Of a DNA stretch of 64,000 nt, positions 18,944-28,502 are shown piece by piece; within the stretch, counting starts at the first letter, position 1; each line of letters starts with the position of its first letter. Source of the DNA: Sphingosinicella terrae (GTDB lineage Bacteria > Pseudomonadota > Alphaproteobacteria > Sphingomonadales > Sphingomonadaceae). Location: positions 186,001-250,000 of the forward strand of contig NZ_QDFY01000005.1 of NCBI RefSeq assembly GCF_003347635.1, in the 5' to 3' direction. Both the position numbers and the translations under genes were made by a program. The notes under the pieces were generated by a model that saw nothing but the letters and a program-made list of their open reading frames with translations, made no database searches and was not told the origin of the DNA.

Positions 18944-18964
18944 TCCGGGCCGATCGGCTCCGTC

Positions 18965-21121
18965 TCAATTGCCCGGCGCGTAAGGCGTCCGGATCGCCCG
19001 GTAATGGTCCAGATCATGCGCCGGCGGCGCATAGCCGGCCGGGAAAGGCCGCCGCGACAGGCTCTGGAAGTACACGAGGCAGGCGTCGCGCCACCAGGTG
19101 GCTTCCCGCTCCTGGATGCGCAGGAAATCGCTGACCTCCGTATGACGTCTCGGGTCGACGCGCGGCGCCAGCGCCGCCCATTGCCGCTGCATTGCCCGCA
19201 CCGCCTCGACGCCGCGCGAATAGCGGACCACCAGCTCGTCCCAGACCGTTCGGCCGGAGCGCGTGCGATGGTCCCAGGGCACGTGGTGGAACCACAGGAG
19301 AAAATCGTCGGGCACGCGGGCGCGGTCGCCGAAGATCGCCGCCACTTCCCGCGCATATTGGGCGACGGCATCGCTGCCGCTCGCCGTCCGGTCGAAGCCG
19401 ATGCCCTCGCCGTCGGCGCGGTGGAAATAGGTCGGATTCCAATCCTCGCGCTCGAGGTCGTCGACCCACGGTCCCGGCCCGTAATGGTGGCCGGTCGCCA
19501 TCAGATGATTGAGCCCGAGCGGAGTCATGTAGTCGACGACGGCCTGGTGCGATCCCATCATCATCTCGACGATCGGCGCGACCAACGCGGGATCGTTGCC
19601 CCAGGTCATCCGCGCCCATTCCTCGGCGATGTCGCGCGCGCCCAGCTGAGGATCCCAGGCGAGGCGGCCATAGGCAAACCAGTTGGCCTGGTCGAACTGC
19701 GATCCGGACCAGTTGCGGTCGTTGCCGATATTGGCGACCCCGGCCATCACCGTGTGGCGATAATCGTGCGCGGATCCGTCGATCACTTCGGCCACGGTCG
19801 TGCCGGCCGAGGGACGGAAGGTGTCGGCGTCCAGCACCTCCTCCCACATAGTGCCGAGATAGACGAGGTGGGTGGCGAAACCGAGATATTCCTTGGTGAT
19901 CTGAAGCTCCATGGCCAGCGGCGTCTCCGGCATCGCTCCGAACAGGGGATGGAAGGGCTCGCGCGGCTGGAAGTCGATCGCGCCGTTCTTGACCTGGACG
20001 ATGACATTGTCGCGGAAACGGCCGTCGAGCGGCTGGAACTCGCTATAGGCCTGCCGCGCCCGGTCCTCCGGCTGCTCGTTCGAATAGACGAAGGCCCGCC
20101 ACATGACGATGCCGCCATGCGGCGCCACCGCCTCGGCGAGCATGTTGGCGCCGTCGGCATGGGTGCGGCCAAAATCCTGCGGGCCCGGCTGTCCCTCGGA
20201 ATTGGCCTTGACCAGGAAGCCGCCGAAATCCGGGATGATGCGGTAGATCTCGTCCGCCTTGGCCCGCCACCAGGCGCGCACCCGCGGATCGAGCGGATCG
20301 GCCGTGTCGAGTCCGCCGATCGCCATCGGCGCGTTGAAGCGGGCGGAGAGATAGACGCGTATGCCGTAGGGCCGGAAGGTGTCCGCCAAGGCCGCCACCT
20401 TCTCGAGGAAGGGGGCGGTCAGGATGTCGGCGTTGGAATTGACGTTGTTGAGGACGGTGCCGTTGATGCCGATCGAAGCATTCGCCCGGGCATAATCGAC
20501 GTAACGCGGGTCGCGATACTCGGGGAGCTTCTGCCAGTCCCACAGCGACAATCCAGCATAGCCGCGTTCCACGCTGCGGTCGAGATTGTCCCAATGGTTG
20601 AGCAGCCGGTGCTGGATCGCCGGCCGGTCGGATAGGTCGAGCCGGTCGATCGGCTGGCGGGTCTGGATCAAGCGCAGCAGCCGGAAGGCGCCGTAGAGCA
20701 GGCCGCTTTCGCCATTGGCCGCGATCACCGTCGCCTGCCTGCCGTCGATCGTGACGCTGCGGATCAGGTATCCCTCCTCGCCGAGCGGCGCCAGCGGCAG
20801 GTCGAGCCGGGCGACCGTCGCCGAGCTTCGCGGCGTGCCAAGGAGGATGGCGCCGTCGCCCGCAACCGCCCCGGCCCGTGCCGGCGAGGTCCCGAGCAGG
20901 CCCGCAAGCCCGCGCTCCAGTTCCGCGGCGGCGGCATCGATCGTCGGCGATCGGCCTTCGGTCACGATTGCGCCCGCCTGCGGCCGGTATCTTTGCTGCC
21001 ATTCCGCTTCGACCGCCCGGTAGCGCAACCACAGATCGTATCCGTCCTCGGCGGGAGCCGCCGCCGGCGCCAGCGCAAGCAGGAGGAGGAACAGCAGGCG
21101 GATCAGGCTGGGGACGGACAT
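18965..21121 (-). CDS. GH67 alpha-glucuronidase
   Basis: A 718-residue GH67 enzyme that removes (4-O-methyl)glucuronic acid from the non-reducing end of aldouronic xylo-oligosaccharides. It has a signal peptide ('LLFLLLLALAPAAAPAEDG') and the classical catalytic region: 'VKANSEGQPGP' (acid Glu), 'VKNGAIDFQ' (Asp) and 'MELQITKEYLG' (Glu). The start at 21121 follows 'AAGGAGAG' at good spacing; longer versions of the frame cross the operator. It is divergent from GH3/GH10/GH9, with the operator at 21175 in between. Its presence shows the locus targets glucuronoxylan. Confidence 0.95.
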   Translation of the reverse strand: MSVPSLIRLLFLLLLALAPAAAPAEDGYDLWLRYRAVEAEWQQRYRPQAGAIVTEGRSPTIDAAAAELERGLAGLLGTSPARAGAVAGDGAILLGTPRSSATVARLDLPLAPLGEEGYLIRSVTIDGRQATVIAANGESGLLYGAFRLLRLIQTRQPIDRLDLSDRPAIQHRLLNHWDNLDRSVERGYAGLSLWDWQKLPEYRDPRYVDYARANASIGINGTVLNNVNSNADILTAPFLEKVAALADTFRPYGIRVYLSARFNAPMAIGGLDTADPLDPRVRAWWRAKADEIYRIIPDFGGFLVKANSEGQPGPQDFGRTHADGANMLAEAVAPHGGIVMWRAFVYSNEQPEDRARQAYSEFQPLDGRFRDNVIVQVKNGAIDFQPREPFHPLFGAMPETPLAMELQITKEYLGFATHLVYLGTMWEEVLDADTFRPSAGTTVAEVIDGSAHDYRHTVMAGVANIGNDRNWSGSQFDQANWFAYGRLAWDPQLGARDIAEEWARMTWGNDPALVAPIVEMMMGSHQAVVDYMTPLGLNHLMATGHHYGPGPWVDDLEREDWNPTYFHRADGEGIGFDRTASGSDAVAQYAREVAAIFGDRARVPDDFLLWFHHVPWDHRTRSGRTVWDELVVRYSRGVEAVRAMQRQWAALAPRVDPRRHTEVSDFLRIQEREATWWRDACLVYFQSLSRRPFPAGYAPPAHDLDHYRAIRTPYAPGN

Positions 21122-21174
21122 GGCTCTCCTTTTCGGGCCGCGGCTTCCTTGACAGGCCCCGCGATTCTCTCGAA

Positions 21175-21188
21175 TGTGAGCGCTACCA
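21175..21188. promoter_or_regulatory. LacI-type operator (xyl-box-like), site 3
   Basis: TGTGAGCGCTACCA, identical to the site at 1076-1089 including flanking 'GAA' and 'TAAAT'. It lies 54 nt upstream of the GH67 start and 61 nt upstream of the second GH3 start. A TTGACA hexamer sits at 21149-21154 toward GH3, but no convincing -10 was seen. Confidence 0.78.
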
Positions 21189-21248
21189 TAAATGCACGGG
21201 CCCAGTCGTCGAAGAAGAAAATGACGGGCCGACCCGGGGAGAGGGAGC

Positions 21249-23651
21249 ATGGCGCCTGCCGTCCGTTTCGGGCCCTTTGTGGCGGTCGCCGCGGCGGCCG
21301 CCTTCATCTCTCTTCTGATCGGCATCGCACCCGCGCCCGCGCAGCAGGGCGCAGGAGCCCCTCTCTACAAGCAGGCATCGGCGCCGATCGAGCGGAGGGT
21401 CGAGGATCTGCTCGGGCGAATGACGCTCGAGGAGAAGGTGGCCCAGGTCATCACCCTGCTCAGCACCAAGGCCGAGGTGATGGACGGCGCCGCCCGCTTC
21501 GACCCTGCCAGAGCCGACCAGGCCTATCCGCACGGCATTGGCCAGATCGCCCGGCCGTCGGACCGCCAGGCCGCCGCCGGCGCCACCGGCAACGTCATCG
21601 CCGGCCGCTGGCACGATCCCGCCGAGGCGGTCCGCTTCGCCAATGATGCGCAGCGCTGGGCGATGACCCGTACGCGGCTGGGCATCCCGATCCTGTTTCA
21701 TGAGGAATCGCTGCACGGCTTCATGGCGCCGAACACCACCATGTTCCCCCAGGCGATCGCGCTGGCGAGCAGCTGGGACCCAAGCCTCGTCCGCCGCGTC
21801 AACGCGGTCATCGCCCGCGAGGTCAGGGCGCGTGGCGTCCCGTACGTGCTCTCTCCCGTGGTCGATATCGTCCGCGATCCTCGCTGGGGCCGGATTGAGG
21901 AGACGTTCGGCGAGGACCCCTATCTCGTCTCGGAGCTCGGCGTCGCCTCCGTGCTCGGTCTTCAGGGAGAGCTCGGCCCGGACGGCCGCCTCGGCCCCGG
22001 CCGCGTCTTCGCGACGCTGAAGCACATGACCGGTCACGGCCAGCCCCAGGCGGGCAACAACGTCGCGCCCGCACCCCTCTCCGAGCGCGAGCTGCGCGAA
22101 TATTTCTTCCCGCCGTTCGAGGCGGCGATCCGGCGTGCCCGACCCGGGGCGGTGATGGCCTCCTACAATGAGATTGACGGCGTTCCCTCCCACGCCAGCC
22201 ATTGGCTGCTGCGCGACGTGCTCCGCGGCGAGTGGGGCTATGAGGGCGTGTTGGTCAGCGACTATGCCGCCATCGAGGAACTGGCGACGCTCCATCATGT
22301 CGAGCCCGACATCGAAAGCGCCGCCGTGCGCGCGCTCGAGGCCGGCGTCGACAGCGACCTGCCCGATGGCCGCGCCTTCCGTACCCTGGCCGAATCGGTA
22401 CGTTCGGGCCGGGTCGCCGAGGCGCGGCTCGACGAGGCGGTCCGCCGGATCCTCGCCCTCAAGTTCCGCGCCGGCCTGTTCGAGAACCCCTATGCAGGGG
22501 AAGATCCCGAGGCGCTGATCGACAATGAGGAGGCCCGCGCGCTCGCGCTCGAGGCGGCCCGCCGCTCGGTCGTCCTGCTCCGGAACGACGGCCTGCTGCC
22601 GCTCCGCCTGGGGCAGCACCGGCGGATCGCGGTGATCGGCCCCAATGCCGCCGTCGCCCGCCTCGGCGGCTATTCGGGTCATCCCGAGCGCCGGATCAGC
22701 CTGCTCGACGGCCTTCGCGCGCGCGTCGGCAATCGGGCCGAGATCGTTCACGCCCAAGGGGTGTTGATCACCCAGAGCGAGGATCGGTCTGCGCACGAGG
22801 TGCTGCTCGCCGATCCCGCCCGCAATCGCCAGCTCATCGCCGAAGCGGTCGAGACGGCGCGCGGTGCCGATCTCGTCATCCTCGCCATCGGCGATACCGA
22901 GCAGACCAGCCGCGAAGGCTTCGCCCGCAACCATCTCGGCGACCGCACCAGCCTCGACCTCGTCGGCGAGCAAGGCGAGCTAGCCGCGGCCCTCTTCGAC
23001 CTGGGCAAGCCGGTCGTCGTCGTCGCGCTGAACGGCCGCCCGCCGTCCTGGCCGATGGTGGTCGGCCGCGCCAACGCCTTCCTCGAGGGCTGGTATGTCG
23101 GCCAGGAGGGCGGCACCGCCTTGGCCGAGATATTGTTCGGCGACGTCAATCCCGGCGGCAAGCTGCCGGTCACGGTGGCGCGCCATGTCGGCCAGATCCC
23201 GCTTTACTACAATCACAAGCCGAGCGCGCTTCGCGGCTATCTGTTCGACTCGACCGAGCCGCTTTTCCCGTTCGGCTTCGGCCTCAGCTACACGACCTTC
23301 GAAGTCGGCGCGCCGCGCCTCTCTGCCGCGCGCATCCGGCCGGACGGCTCGGTCCGGGTCGAGGTGGAGGTGCGCAACACCGGCCGCCGCGCCGGCGACG
23401 AAGTGGTCCAGCTCTATGTCCGCGACCGGGTGAGCTCGGTCACGCGCCCGGTCCGCGAGCTGCGCGGCTTCGAGCGGGTCACGCTTCGCCCGGGCGAGCG
23501 CCGCACCGTCCGCTTCACCCTGGGGCCGGAGGCCTTCCGATTGTGGAACGCGCGGATGGAGCGGGTGGTCGAGCCGGGAGAGTTCGACATCATGGTCGGC
23601 AACAGTTCCGCCGCCGAGGCGCTGCGCTCGGCCACCCTGACGATCGGATGA
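21249..23651 (+). CDS. GH3 family beta-glycosidase 2 (beta-xylosidase/beta-glucosidase)
   Basis: An 800-residue GH3 enzyme closely related to the one at 1137. It has a signal-like hydrophobic N-terminus ending 'APAPAQQ', 'FHEESLHGF', 'KHMTGHGQPQ', the nucleophile motif 'VSDYAAI' (Asp338) and a C-terminal fibronectin-III-like domain ('NTGRRAGDEVVQLY'). ATG 21249 is preceded by 'ggggagaggg'. It is the first gene of a rightward operon with GH10, GH9 and aldose epimerase, placed after the operator at 21175. It probably releases xylose from the oligosaccharides made by the xylanase. Confidence 0.93.
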   Translation: MAPAVRFGPFVAVAAAAAFISLLIGIAPAPAQQGAGAPLYKQASAPIERRVEDLLGRMTLEEKVAQVITLLSTKAEVMDGAARFDPARADQAYPHGIGQIARPSDRQAAAGATGNVIAGRWHDPAEAVRFANDAQRWAMTRTRLGIPILFHEESLHGFMAPNTTMFPQAIALASSWDPSLVRRVNAVIAREVRARGVPYVLSPVVDIVRDPRWGRIEETFGEDPYLVSELGVASVLGLQGELGPDGRLGPGRVFATLKHMTGHGQPQAGNNVAPAPLSERELREYFFPPFEAAIRRARPGAVMASYNEIDGVPSHASHWLLRDVLRGEWGYEGVLVSDYAAIEELATLHHVEPDIESAAVRALEAGVDSDLPDGRAFRTLAESVRSGRVAEARLDEAVRRILALKFRAGLFENPYAGEDPEALIDNEEARALALEAARRSVVLLRNDGLLPLRLGQHRRIAVIGPNAAVARLGGYSGHPERRISLLDGLRARVGNRAEIVHAQGVLITQSEDRSAHEVLLADPARNRQLIAEAVETARGADLVILAIGDTEQTSREGFARNHLGDRTSLDLVGEQGELAAALFDLGKPVVVVALNGRPPSWPMVVGRANAFLEGWYVGQEGGTALAEILFGDVNPGGKLPVTVARHVGQIPLYYNHKPSALRGYLFDSTEPLFPFGFGLSYTTFEVGAPRLSAARIRPDGSVRVEVEVRNTGRRAGDEVVQLYVRDRVSSVTRPVRELRGFERVTLRPGERRTVRFTLGPEAFRLWNARMERVVEPGEFDIMVGNSSAAEALRSATLTIG

Positions 23652-23661
23652 AGGCGCACGC

Positions 23662-24819
23662 ATGGTCCTGACCCGCCGCGAGGCAATCGCCTCCACTCTC
23701 GCCGCCGGCCTCGTCGCCGGCGCCGGCCGCGCCGCCGCGCAGGCCGAGCGGCCGGAGACGCTTGATGCCCTGGCGCGGCGCAGCGGCCGGCGCTTCGGCT
23801 CCGTCGTCGGCGGCGGCCCGCGCGGTGCGCTCACCGGTTCTTTCGCCGATCCGCGCTATCGCGCGCTGCTGGTGAGCGAGTGCGGCGTCGTCGTCACCGA
23901 GAACGAGCTCAAATGGACCTGGATCCGGCCCGACGCCGCCAGCTTCCGGTTCGAGCCTTTCGACCGGCTGATCGCCTTCACTGAGGTGAGCGGCCTGCCG
24001 ATGCGCGGCCACACTTTGCTCTGGCACCATCCCAACTGGATGCCCGACTGGGTGGCCAGCCACGATTTCGGCGCGCGTCCGGCCTCCGCGGCCGAGGCGA
24101 TGGTGCGCGAGCATGTCGCGACCGTCTGCCGTCGTTACGGCCGGCGCATCCATTCCTACGATGTCGTCAACGAGGCGGTCGACAACCGAACCGGCGCGAT
24201 GCGCGAGACCGCGCTCTCCCGCGCGATGGGCGGCGCCGAGCCGGTCGTCGATCTCGCCTTCCGCGTCGCCAAGGCGGAGGCTCCGGACGCGCAGCTCGTC
24301 TACAACGACTATATGTCCTGGGATCCGGACCGGGCCGCTCATCGCGCCGGCGTCCTGCGCCTGCTCGAGGGCTTCCGCCGCCGCGAGGTCCCCGTCGACC
24401 TGCTCGGCGTCCAGGCCCATATCGGCACCGGCACCTTCGCCGATTCCACCGGTTTCTCGGCCCGCGACGAGAGAGAATGGCGCCGCTTCCTCGATGACGT
24501 GGTCGCCATGGGCTACGGCCTCGCCATCACCGAATTCGACGTCCACGACCGCGATTTCGTCGGCGATGTCGCCGCGCGCGACCAGGCCGTCGCCGACATC
24601 GCGCGCGCCTATCTCGACATCATGCTCGATTATCCGCAGCTTGGCGACATCGTCCTTTGGGGACTCTCCGACCGCTATTCCTGGCTCCAGGACCGCGGCG
24701 CGCGGCCGGACGGCCTGCCCAAGCGCCCCTGTCCCTATGACGACCAATTCCAGCCCAAGCCGCTACGCGAGGCGATCGCCGCCGCGCTTCGCGGCGCCGG
24801 CTCGCGTCACCCGGCATGA
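23662..24819 (+). CDS. GH10 endo-1,4-beta-xylanase
   Basis: A 385-residue GH10 xylanase that cleaves the xylan backbone internally. The acid/base is Glu171 in 'YDVVNEAVDN' and the nucleophile Glu291 in 'AITEFDV'; 'RGHTLLWH' and 'YNDY' are further family motifs. The N-terminus 'LTRREAIASTLAAGLVAG' looks like a signal peptide with an RR pair, possibly Tat-exported. It starts 10 nt after the GH3 stop, and its stop overlaps the GH9 start (ATGA), so the three are co-translated. Confidence 0.95.
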   Translation: MVLTRREAIASTLAAGLVAGAGRAAAQAERPETLDALARRSGRRFGSVVGGGPRGALTGSFADPRYRALLVSECGVVVTENELKWTWIRPDAASFRFEPFDRLIAFTEVSGLPMRGHTLLWHHPNWMPDWVASHDFGARPASAAEAMVREHVATVCRRYGRRIHSYDVVNEAVDNRTGAMRETALSRAMGGAEPVVDLAFRVAKAEAPDAQLVYNDYMSWDPDRAAHRAGVLRLLEGFRRREVPVDLLGVQAHIGTGTFADSTGFSARDEREWRRFLDDVVAMGYGLAITEFDVHDRDFVGDVAARDQAVADIARAYLDIMLDYPQLGDIVLWGLSDRYSWLQDRGARPDGLPKRPCPYDDQFQPKPLREAIAAALRGAGSRHPA

Positions 24820-27365
24820 GAACGAAATCGCACCTCCTCGTGACGCTGATTGCGGCGGCCGGCTTCTCCGCCGCGGCTGTGGCCGAGCCCAATCTGACGC
24901 TCCACGAGAAGGGCTATTTCCACCGGCCCGGCCTCGACGTCGTCGTCTTCAGCGACGTCTATCCGGAAGGTCACCAGACCGGGGTCACGGTCATCCAGCA
25001 TGGGCGCCGCGTCGCCGCCAATGGCGACCTCCGCCTGGAGACTTCGCCCGGCCAATGGTCGCCGGTGCCGCGCGCCGGCGAGCGCCGGGTCGATCCGGCC
25101 ACCGCGACGATCAGCCAGGCGCTTTCGTATCCCGACCCCGCGCGCGACGGGCGCGGCTTCAACCCCACTTTCTATCCCGATCTCGACCTCTCCTACCGCA
25201 TCAGCGTCACCCCGATGGACGGTGACTCCTTCCGGATCCGCGTCGATCTCGACCGGCCGCTGCCGCGCGAATGGGTCGGCCGCGTCGGCTTCAACTTCGA
25301 GCTCTTCCCCGGCCATCTGTTCGGCAAGGCCTGGATGATGGATTCCGAGGCCGGCATCTTCCCCCGCCAGCCGAACGGTCCTCTGGTCCGCGAGCAGGCG
25401 GCGCCGGGCCCGCCGCCGCGCAACATGCAGGCGAACGGGCCGGTGCCATCGCCGGACGAGCCGCTGTCGGCGCCGCTCGCCGTCGGACGCAGCCTCGTCG
25501 TCGCGCCCGACGACGAAAGCCTGCGCATGCGGATCGAGAGCCGCAGCGGCGAGATCGCCCTCGTCGACGGCCGGTCCAACCACAATAATGGCTGGTACAT
25601 CGTGCGCGGCGTCGTCCCGGCCGGCGCGACGCAGGGGGCTATCGAGTGGGTCGTCACTCCGAACGTCGTTGCCGACTGGCGATCCGATCCCGTCATCCAG
25701 GTCAGCCAGGTCGGCTACGCACCTAGGCAGCCGAAGCGGGCGGTCATCGAGCTCGATCCCCGCGACGCCGCCCGGCCGCCGGTCCGCCTCTTCCGCCTCA
25801 CCGAAAGCGGCCGCGAGGAAGTGCTGACGCGCGCGGCGGAGGCCTGGGGCCCGTTCCTGCGCTACGATTATCTCACCTTCGACTTCACGGAGGTGACCCG
25901 GCCCGGCCTCTACGTCGTCGAATATGGCGACCGCCGGTCCCACGCCTTCGAGATCGCCGAGGACGTCTATTCGCGTCACGTCTGGCAGCCGACCCTCGAA
26001 TATTTCCTGCCCGTCCAGATGTGCCACATGCACGTCGCCGACAAATATCGCGTCTGGCATGGGATCGACCATCAGGACGACGCGCTGATGGCGCCGGTCG
26101 GGCTCAATCATTTCGACGGCTATGTGCAGGGGGATGCGACGCTCACCCGCTTCCGCCCGGGCGAGCGCGTGCCCGGCCTCGATGCCGGCGGCTGGCACGA
26201 TGCCGGCGATTATGACCTGCGCGTCGAATCGCAGATGGGGACGGTGTGGCTGCTCGCCCGCATGGTCGAGTTATTCGAACTCGATCATGATGCGACCGCG
26301 ATCGACCAGCAGCGCCGCCGCGTCGAAATCCATGTGCCGGACGGCCGCAACGACGCGCTCCAGCAGATCGAGCATGGTCTCCTGTCGGTGCTCGGCGGCT
26401 ATCGCGCGATGGGGCGGCTCTATCGCGGCATCATCGCGCCGAGCCTCAGACAGTATGTCCATCTCGGCGACGCGGCGACGATGACCGACAATCTGCCCGG
26501 CCGGTCGGTCGAGGGCCTCGGCAACGACAATCTCGGCAATCCGATCGCCGCCGACGATCGCTGGGTCTTCACCGAGGACAATCCGACCCGCGAGCTCCGG
26601 GCCGCCGGCGGTCTCGCCGCCGCGTCGCGGGCGCTGCGCGCCTCCGATCCGGCGCTCGCCGCGGAGGCGCTGGCCGCTGCCGAGGCGATCGCGCTGCCCG
26701 CCCTCGATCGCAGCGACGATATCTCGGCGCGCGTCTTCGCGCTCGCCGAGCTCATCCAGGCCACCGGCCGCCGGGATCTGGTCGCCCGGCTGGTCGCGCT
26801 CGAGCCGCAGATCCTTGCCGATGTCGAACGGGCCGCCTGGCCGATCGCGTCGATCCTTCCCCGGATCGGCGACCGCGGCTTCAAGCGCCGTCTCGCCGCC
26901 GCGGTCGGCGACCATCAGCGCGGCGTCGCGACCTCGGCGCGCACCGACTCGCCTTACGGCGTTCCCTATCGTCCCGACATCTGGGGCGCCGGCTGGACCG
27001 TCCAGGAGCGCGGCGTCCGCCAATACTTCTTCCATCGCGGATGGCCCGAACATGCCTCGGCGGAAAGCTGGCTGAGCGCGCTCGATTTCGTCCTCGGCGT
27101 CCATCCCGGCGAGAACAACATGTCCTTCGTCTCCGGCGTCGGCGCCCATTCGCCGACCACGGCCTATGGCGTCAATCGCGCCGACTGGTCGCACATACCC
27201 GGAGGCGTGATCTCGGGCACGGCGCTGATCCGGCCGGACCTGCCCGAGCTCAAGGTCTGGCCCTTCTTCTGGCAGCAGACCGAATATGTGATCGGCGGCG
27301 GCGAGGCCAATTTCATGTTCCTCGCGCTCGCCGCCGATCGCCTCTACGCGGGGGACAGGCGGTGA
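24816..27365 (+). CDS. GH9 family glucanase with long N-terminal domain
   Basis: An 849-residue secreted protein. A signal peptide ('AGFSAAAVAE') is followed by about 270 residues of unrecognised, probably beta-rich sequence, a CelD_N Ig-like domain ('IQVSQVGYAPRQPKRAV', near 295-385) and a GH9 barrel ('DAGGWHDAGDYDLR'; C-terminal 'TEYVIGGGEANFMFLALAAD' with the acid Glu). GH9 enzymes are mostly endo-glucanases, but some act on other beta-linked chains, so the substrate (xyloglucan, mixed-linkage glucan or cellulose) is open. Coupled to GH10 by ATGA and to the epimerase by TGATG. Confidence 0.92.
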   Translation: MRTKSHLLVTLIAAAGFSAAAVAEPNLTLHEKGYFHRPGLDVVVFSDVYPEGHQTGVTVIQHGRRVAANGDLRLETSPGQWSPVPRAGERRVDPATATISQALSYPDPARDGRGFNPTFYPDLDLSYRISVTPMDGDSFRIRVDLDRPLPREWVGRVGFNFELFPGHLFGKAWMMDSEAGIFPRQPNGPLVREQAAPGPPPRNMQANGPVPSPDEPLSAPLAVGRSLVVAPDDESLRMRIESRSGEIALVDGRSNHNNGWYIVRGVVPAGATQGAIEWVVTPNVVADWRSDPVIQVSQVGYAPRQPKRAVIELDPRDAARPPVRLFRLTESGREEVLTRAAEAWGPFLRYDYLTFDFTEVTRPGLYVVEYGDRRSHAFEIAEDVYSRHVWQPTLEYFLPVQMCHMHVADKYRVWHGIDHQDDALMAPVGLNHFDGYVQGDATLTRFRPGERVPGLDAGGWHDAGDYDLRVESQMGTVWLLARMVELFELDHDATAIDQQRRRVEIHVPDGRNDALQQIEHGLLSVLGGYRAMGRLYRGIIAPSLRQYVHLGDAATMTDNLPGRSVEGLGNDNLGNPIAADDRWVFTEDNPTRELRAAGGLAAASRALRASDPALAAEALAAAEAIALPALDRSDDISARVFALAELIQATGRRDLVARLVALEPQILADVERAAWPIASILPRIGDRGFKRRLAAAVGDHQRGVATSARTDSPYGVPYRPDIWGAGWTVQERGVRQYFFHRGWPEHASAESWLSALDFVLGVHPGENNMSFVSGVGAHSPTTAYGVNRADWSHIPGGVISGTALIRPDLPELKVWPFFWQQTEYVIGGGEANFMFLALAADRLYAGDRR

Positions 27366-28498
27366 TGATCCTGAAATGGCTTGCCACGATCGCGGCGCTG
27401 GCTCTGGCCGCTCCGGTGCAGGCGGCGGGCGTCGAGATCCGCGACTATGGCGTGACGCGGGCCGGGCAGCCTGTGCGGGAATACACGCTGCGCGGTCCTG
27501 ACGGAATGGTCGTCCGCTTTCTCGATCTCGGCGGCATCGTCACCGCGGTCGAGGTGCCGGACCGCGACGGCAGGATGGAGAATGTCGTCCTCGGTTTGCC
27601 CGATCTCGCCGCCTACGACACGCGCAACCAGGATTATTATTTCGGCGGCATCGTCGGTCGCTATGCGGGCCGCATCGCCAATGCCCGCTTCACGCTTGAT
27701 GGCCGCGAGGTCCGGCTCCAGGCAAATGACGGCCCGAACAACCTTCACGGCGGAAGCCCCAATTTCATCACCCGTGCCTGGCGGGTGGAGCCGCTGCCGG
27801 GCGCGGAGCCGGGCGCCGTGCTTCATTATTCCAGCGCGAATGGCGAGCAGGGCTTTCCGGGGCGGCTCGACGTCGCGGTGACCTACCGGGTCCTGCCCGG
27901 CAACGCGCTTCGCATCGACTATCGGGCGACCACCGACGCGCCGACGGTCCTCAATCTCACCAATCACAGCTATTTCAATCTCGGCGGCGCCGATGCCGGT
28001 CCCGTCTTCGGCCACAGGATCCGCATCGACTCCGATCGGATCGTCGCCGTCGGCGACGGCGGCATCCCCACCGGCGAGCTCGCGCCGGTCGCCGGCACGG
28101 TCTTCGATTTCCGCGCGGCCCGCTTGCTCGGCGGCTGCGGGGGAGGGGAGATGCCGCAGACCGGCGGCGTCTGCGGCTACAATCACAGCTGGTGGCTCGG
28201 GGAGCCCACCGTCGAGCCCAGGTTCGCCGCCCGCGTCACGGACCCGGCCTCCGGCCGCACCCTCGAGGTGCTGACCACCGAGCCGACCGTCCACGCCTAT
28301 GTCGCCAACTATTTTCCCGGCACCGATCGCGGCGCCGCCGGCATCGTCCTCGAGCCTCATACCGGTCTGGCGCTGGAGACTCAGCATCTTCCGGACGGCC
28401 CCAACCGTCCCGAATTCCCCTCGACGATCCTGCGGCCGGGCGAGACCTTCCGCTCCACGACCCTCTACCGCTTCGGCGTGGAAGCGGACTCGGACTGA
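27365..28498 (+). CDS. Aldose 1-epimerase (galactose mutarotase family), secreted
   Basis: A 377-residue mutarotase interconverting alpha and beta anomers of released sugars. It has a signal peptide ('ATIAALALAAPVQAA'), 'GRYAGRIANARF', 'NNLHGG', the catalytic-His region 'NLTNHSYFNLGG', and a C-terminal 'VLEPHTGLALETQHLPD'. The ATG at 27365 shares its A with the GH9 stop (TGATG), so it is the last gene of the GH3-GH10-GH9 operon. It ends 4 nt before the convergent sigma-factor gene, marking the right end of the utilisation locus. Confidence 0.93.
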   Translation: MILKWLATIAALALAAPVQAAGVEIRDYGVTRAGQPVREYTLRGPDGMVVRFLDLGGIVTAVEVPDRDGRMENVVLGLPDLAAYDTRNQDYYFGGIVGRYAGRIANARFTLDGREVRLQANDGPNNLHGGSPNFITRAWRVEPLPGAEPGAVLHYSSANGEQGFPGRLDVAVTYRVLPGNALRIDYRATTDAPTVLNLTNHSYFNLGGADAGPVFGHRIRIDSDRIVAVGDGGIPTGELAPVAGTVFDFRAARLLGGCGGGEMPQTGGVCGYNHSWWLGEPTVEPRFAARVTDPASGRTLEVLTTEPTVHAYVANYFPGTDRGAAGIVLEPHTGLALETQHLPDGPNRPEFPSTILRPGETFRSTTLYRFGVEADSD

Positions 28499-28502
28499 TT
28501 CT

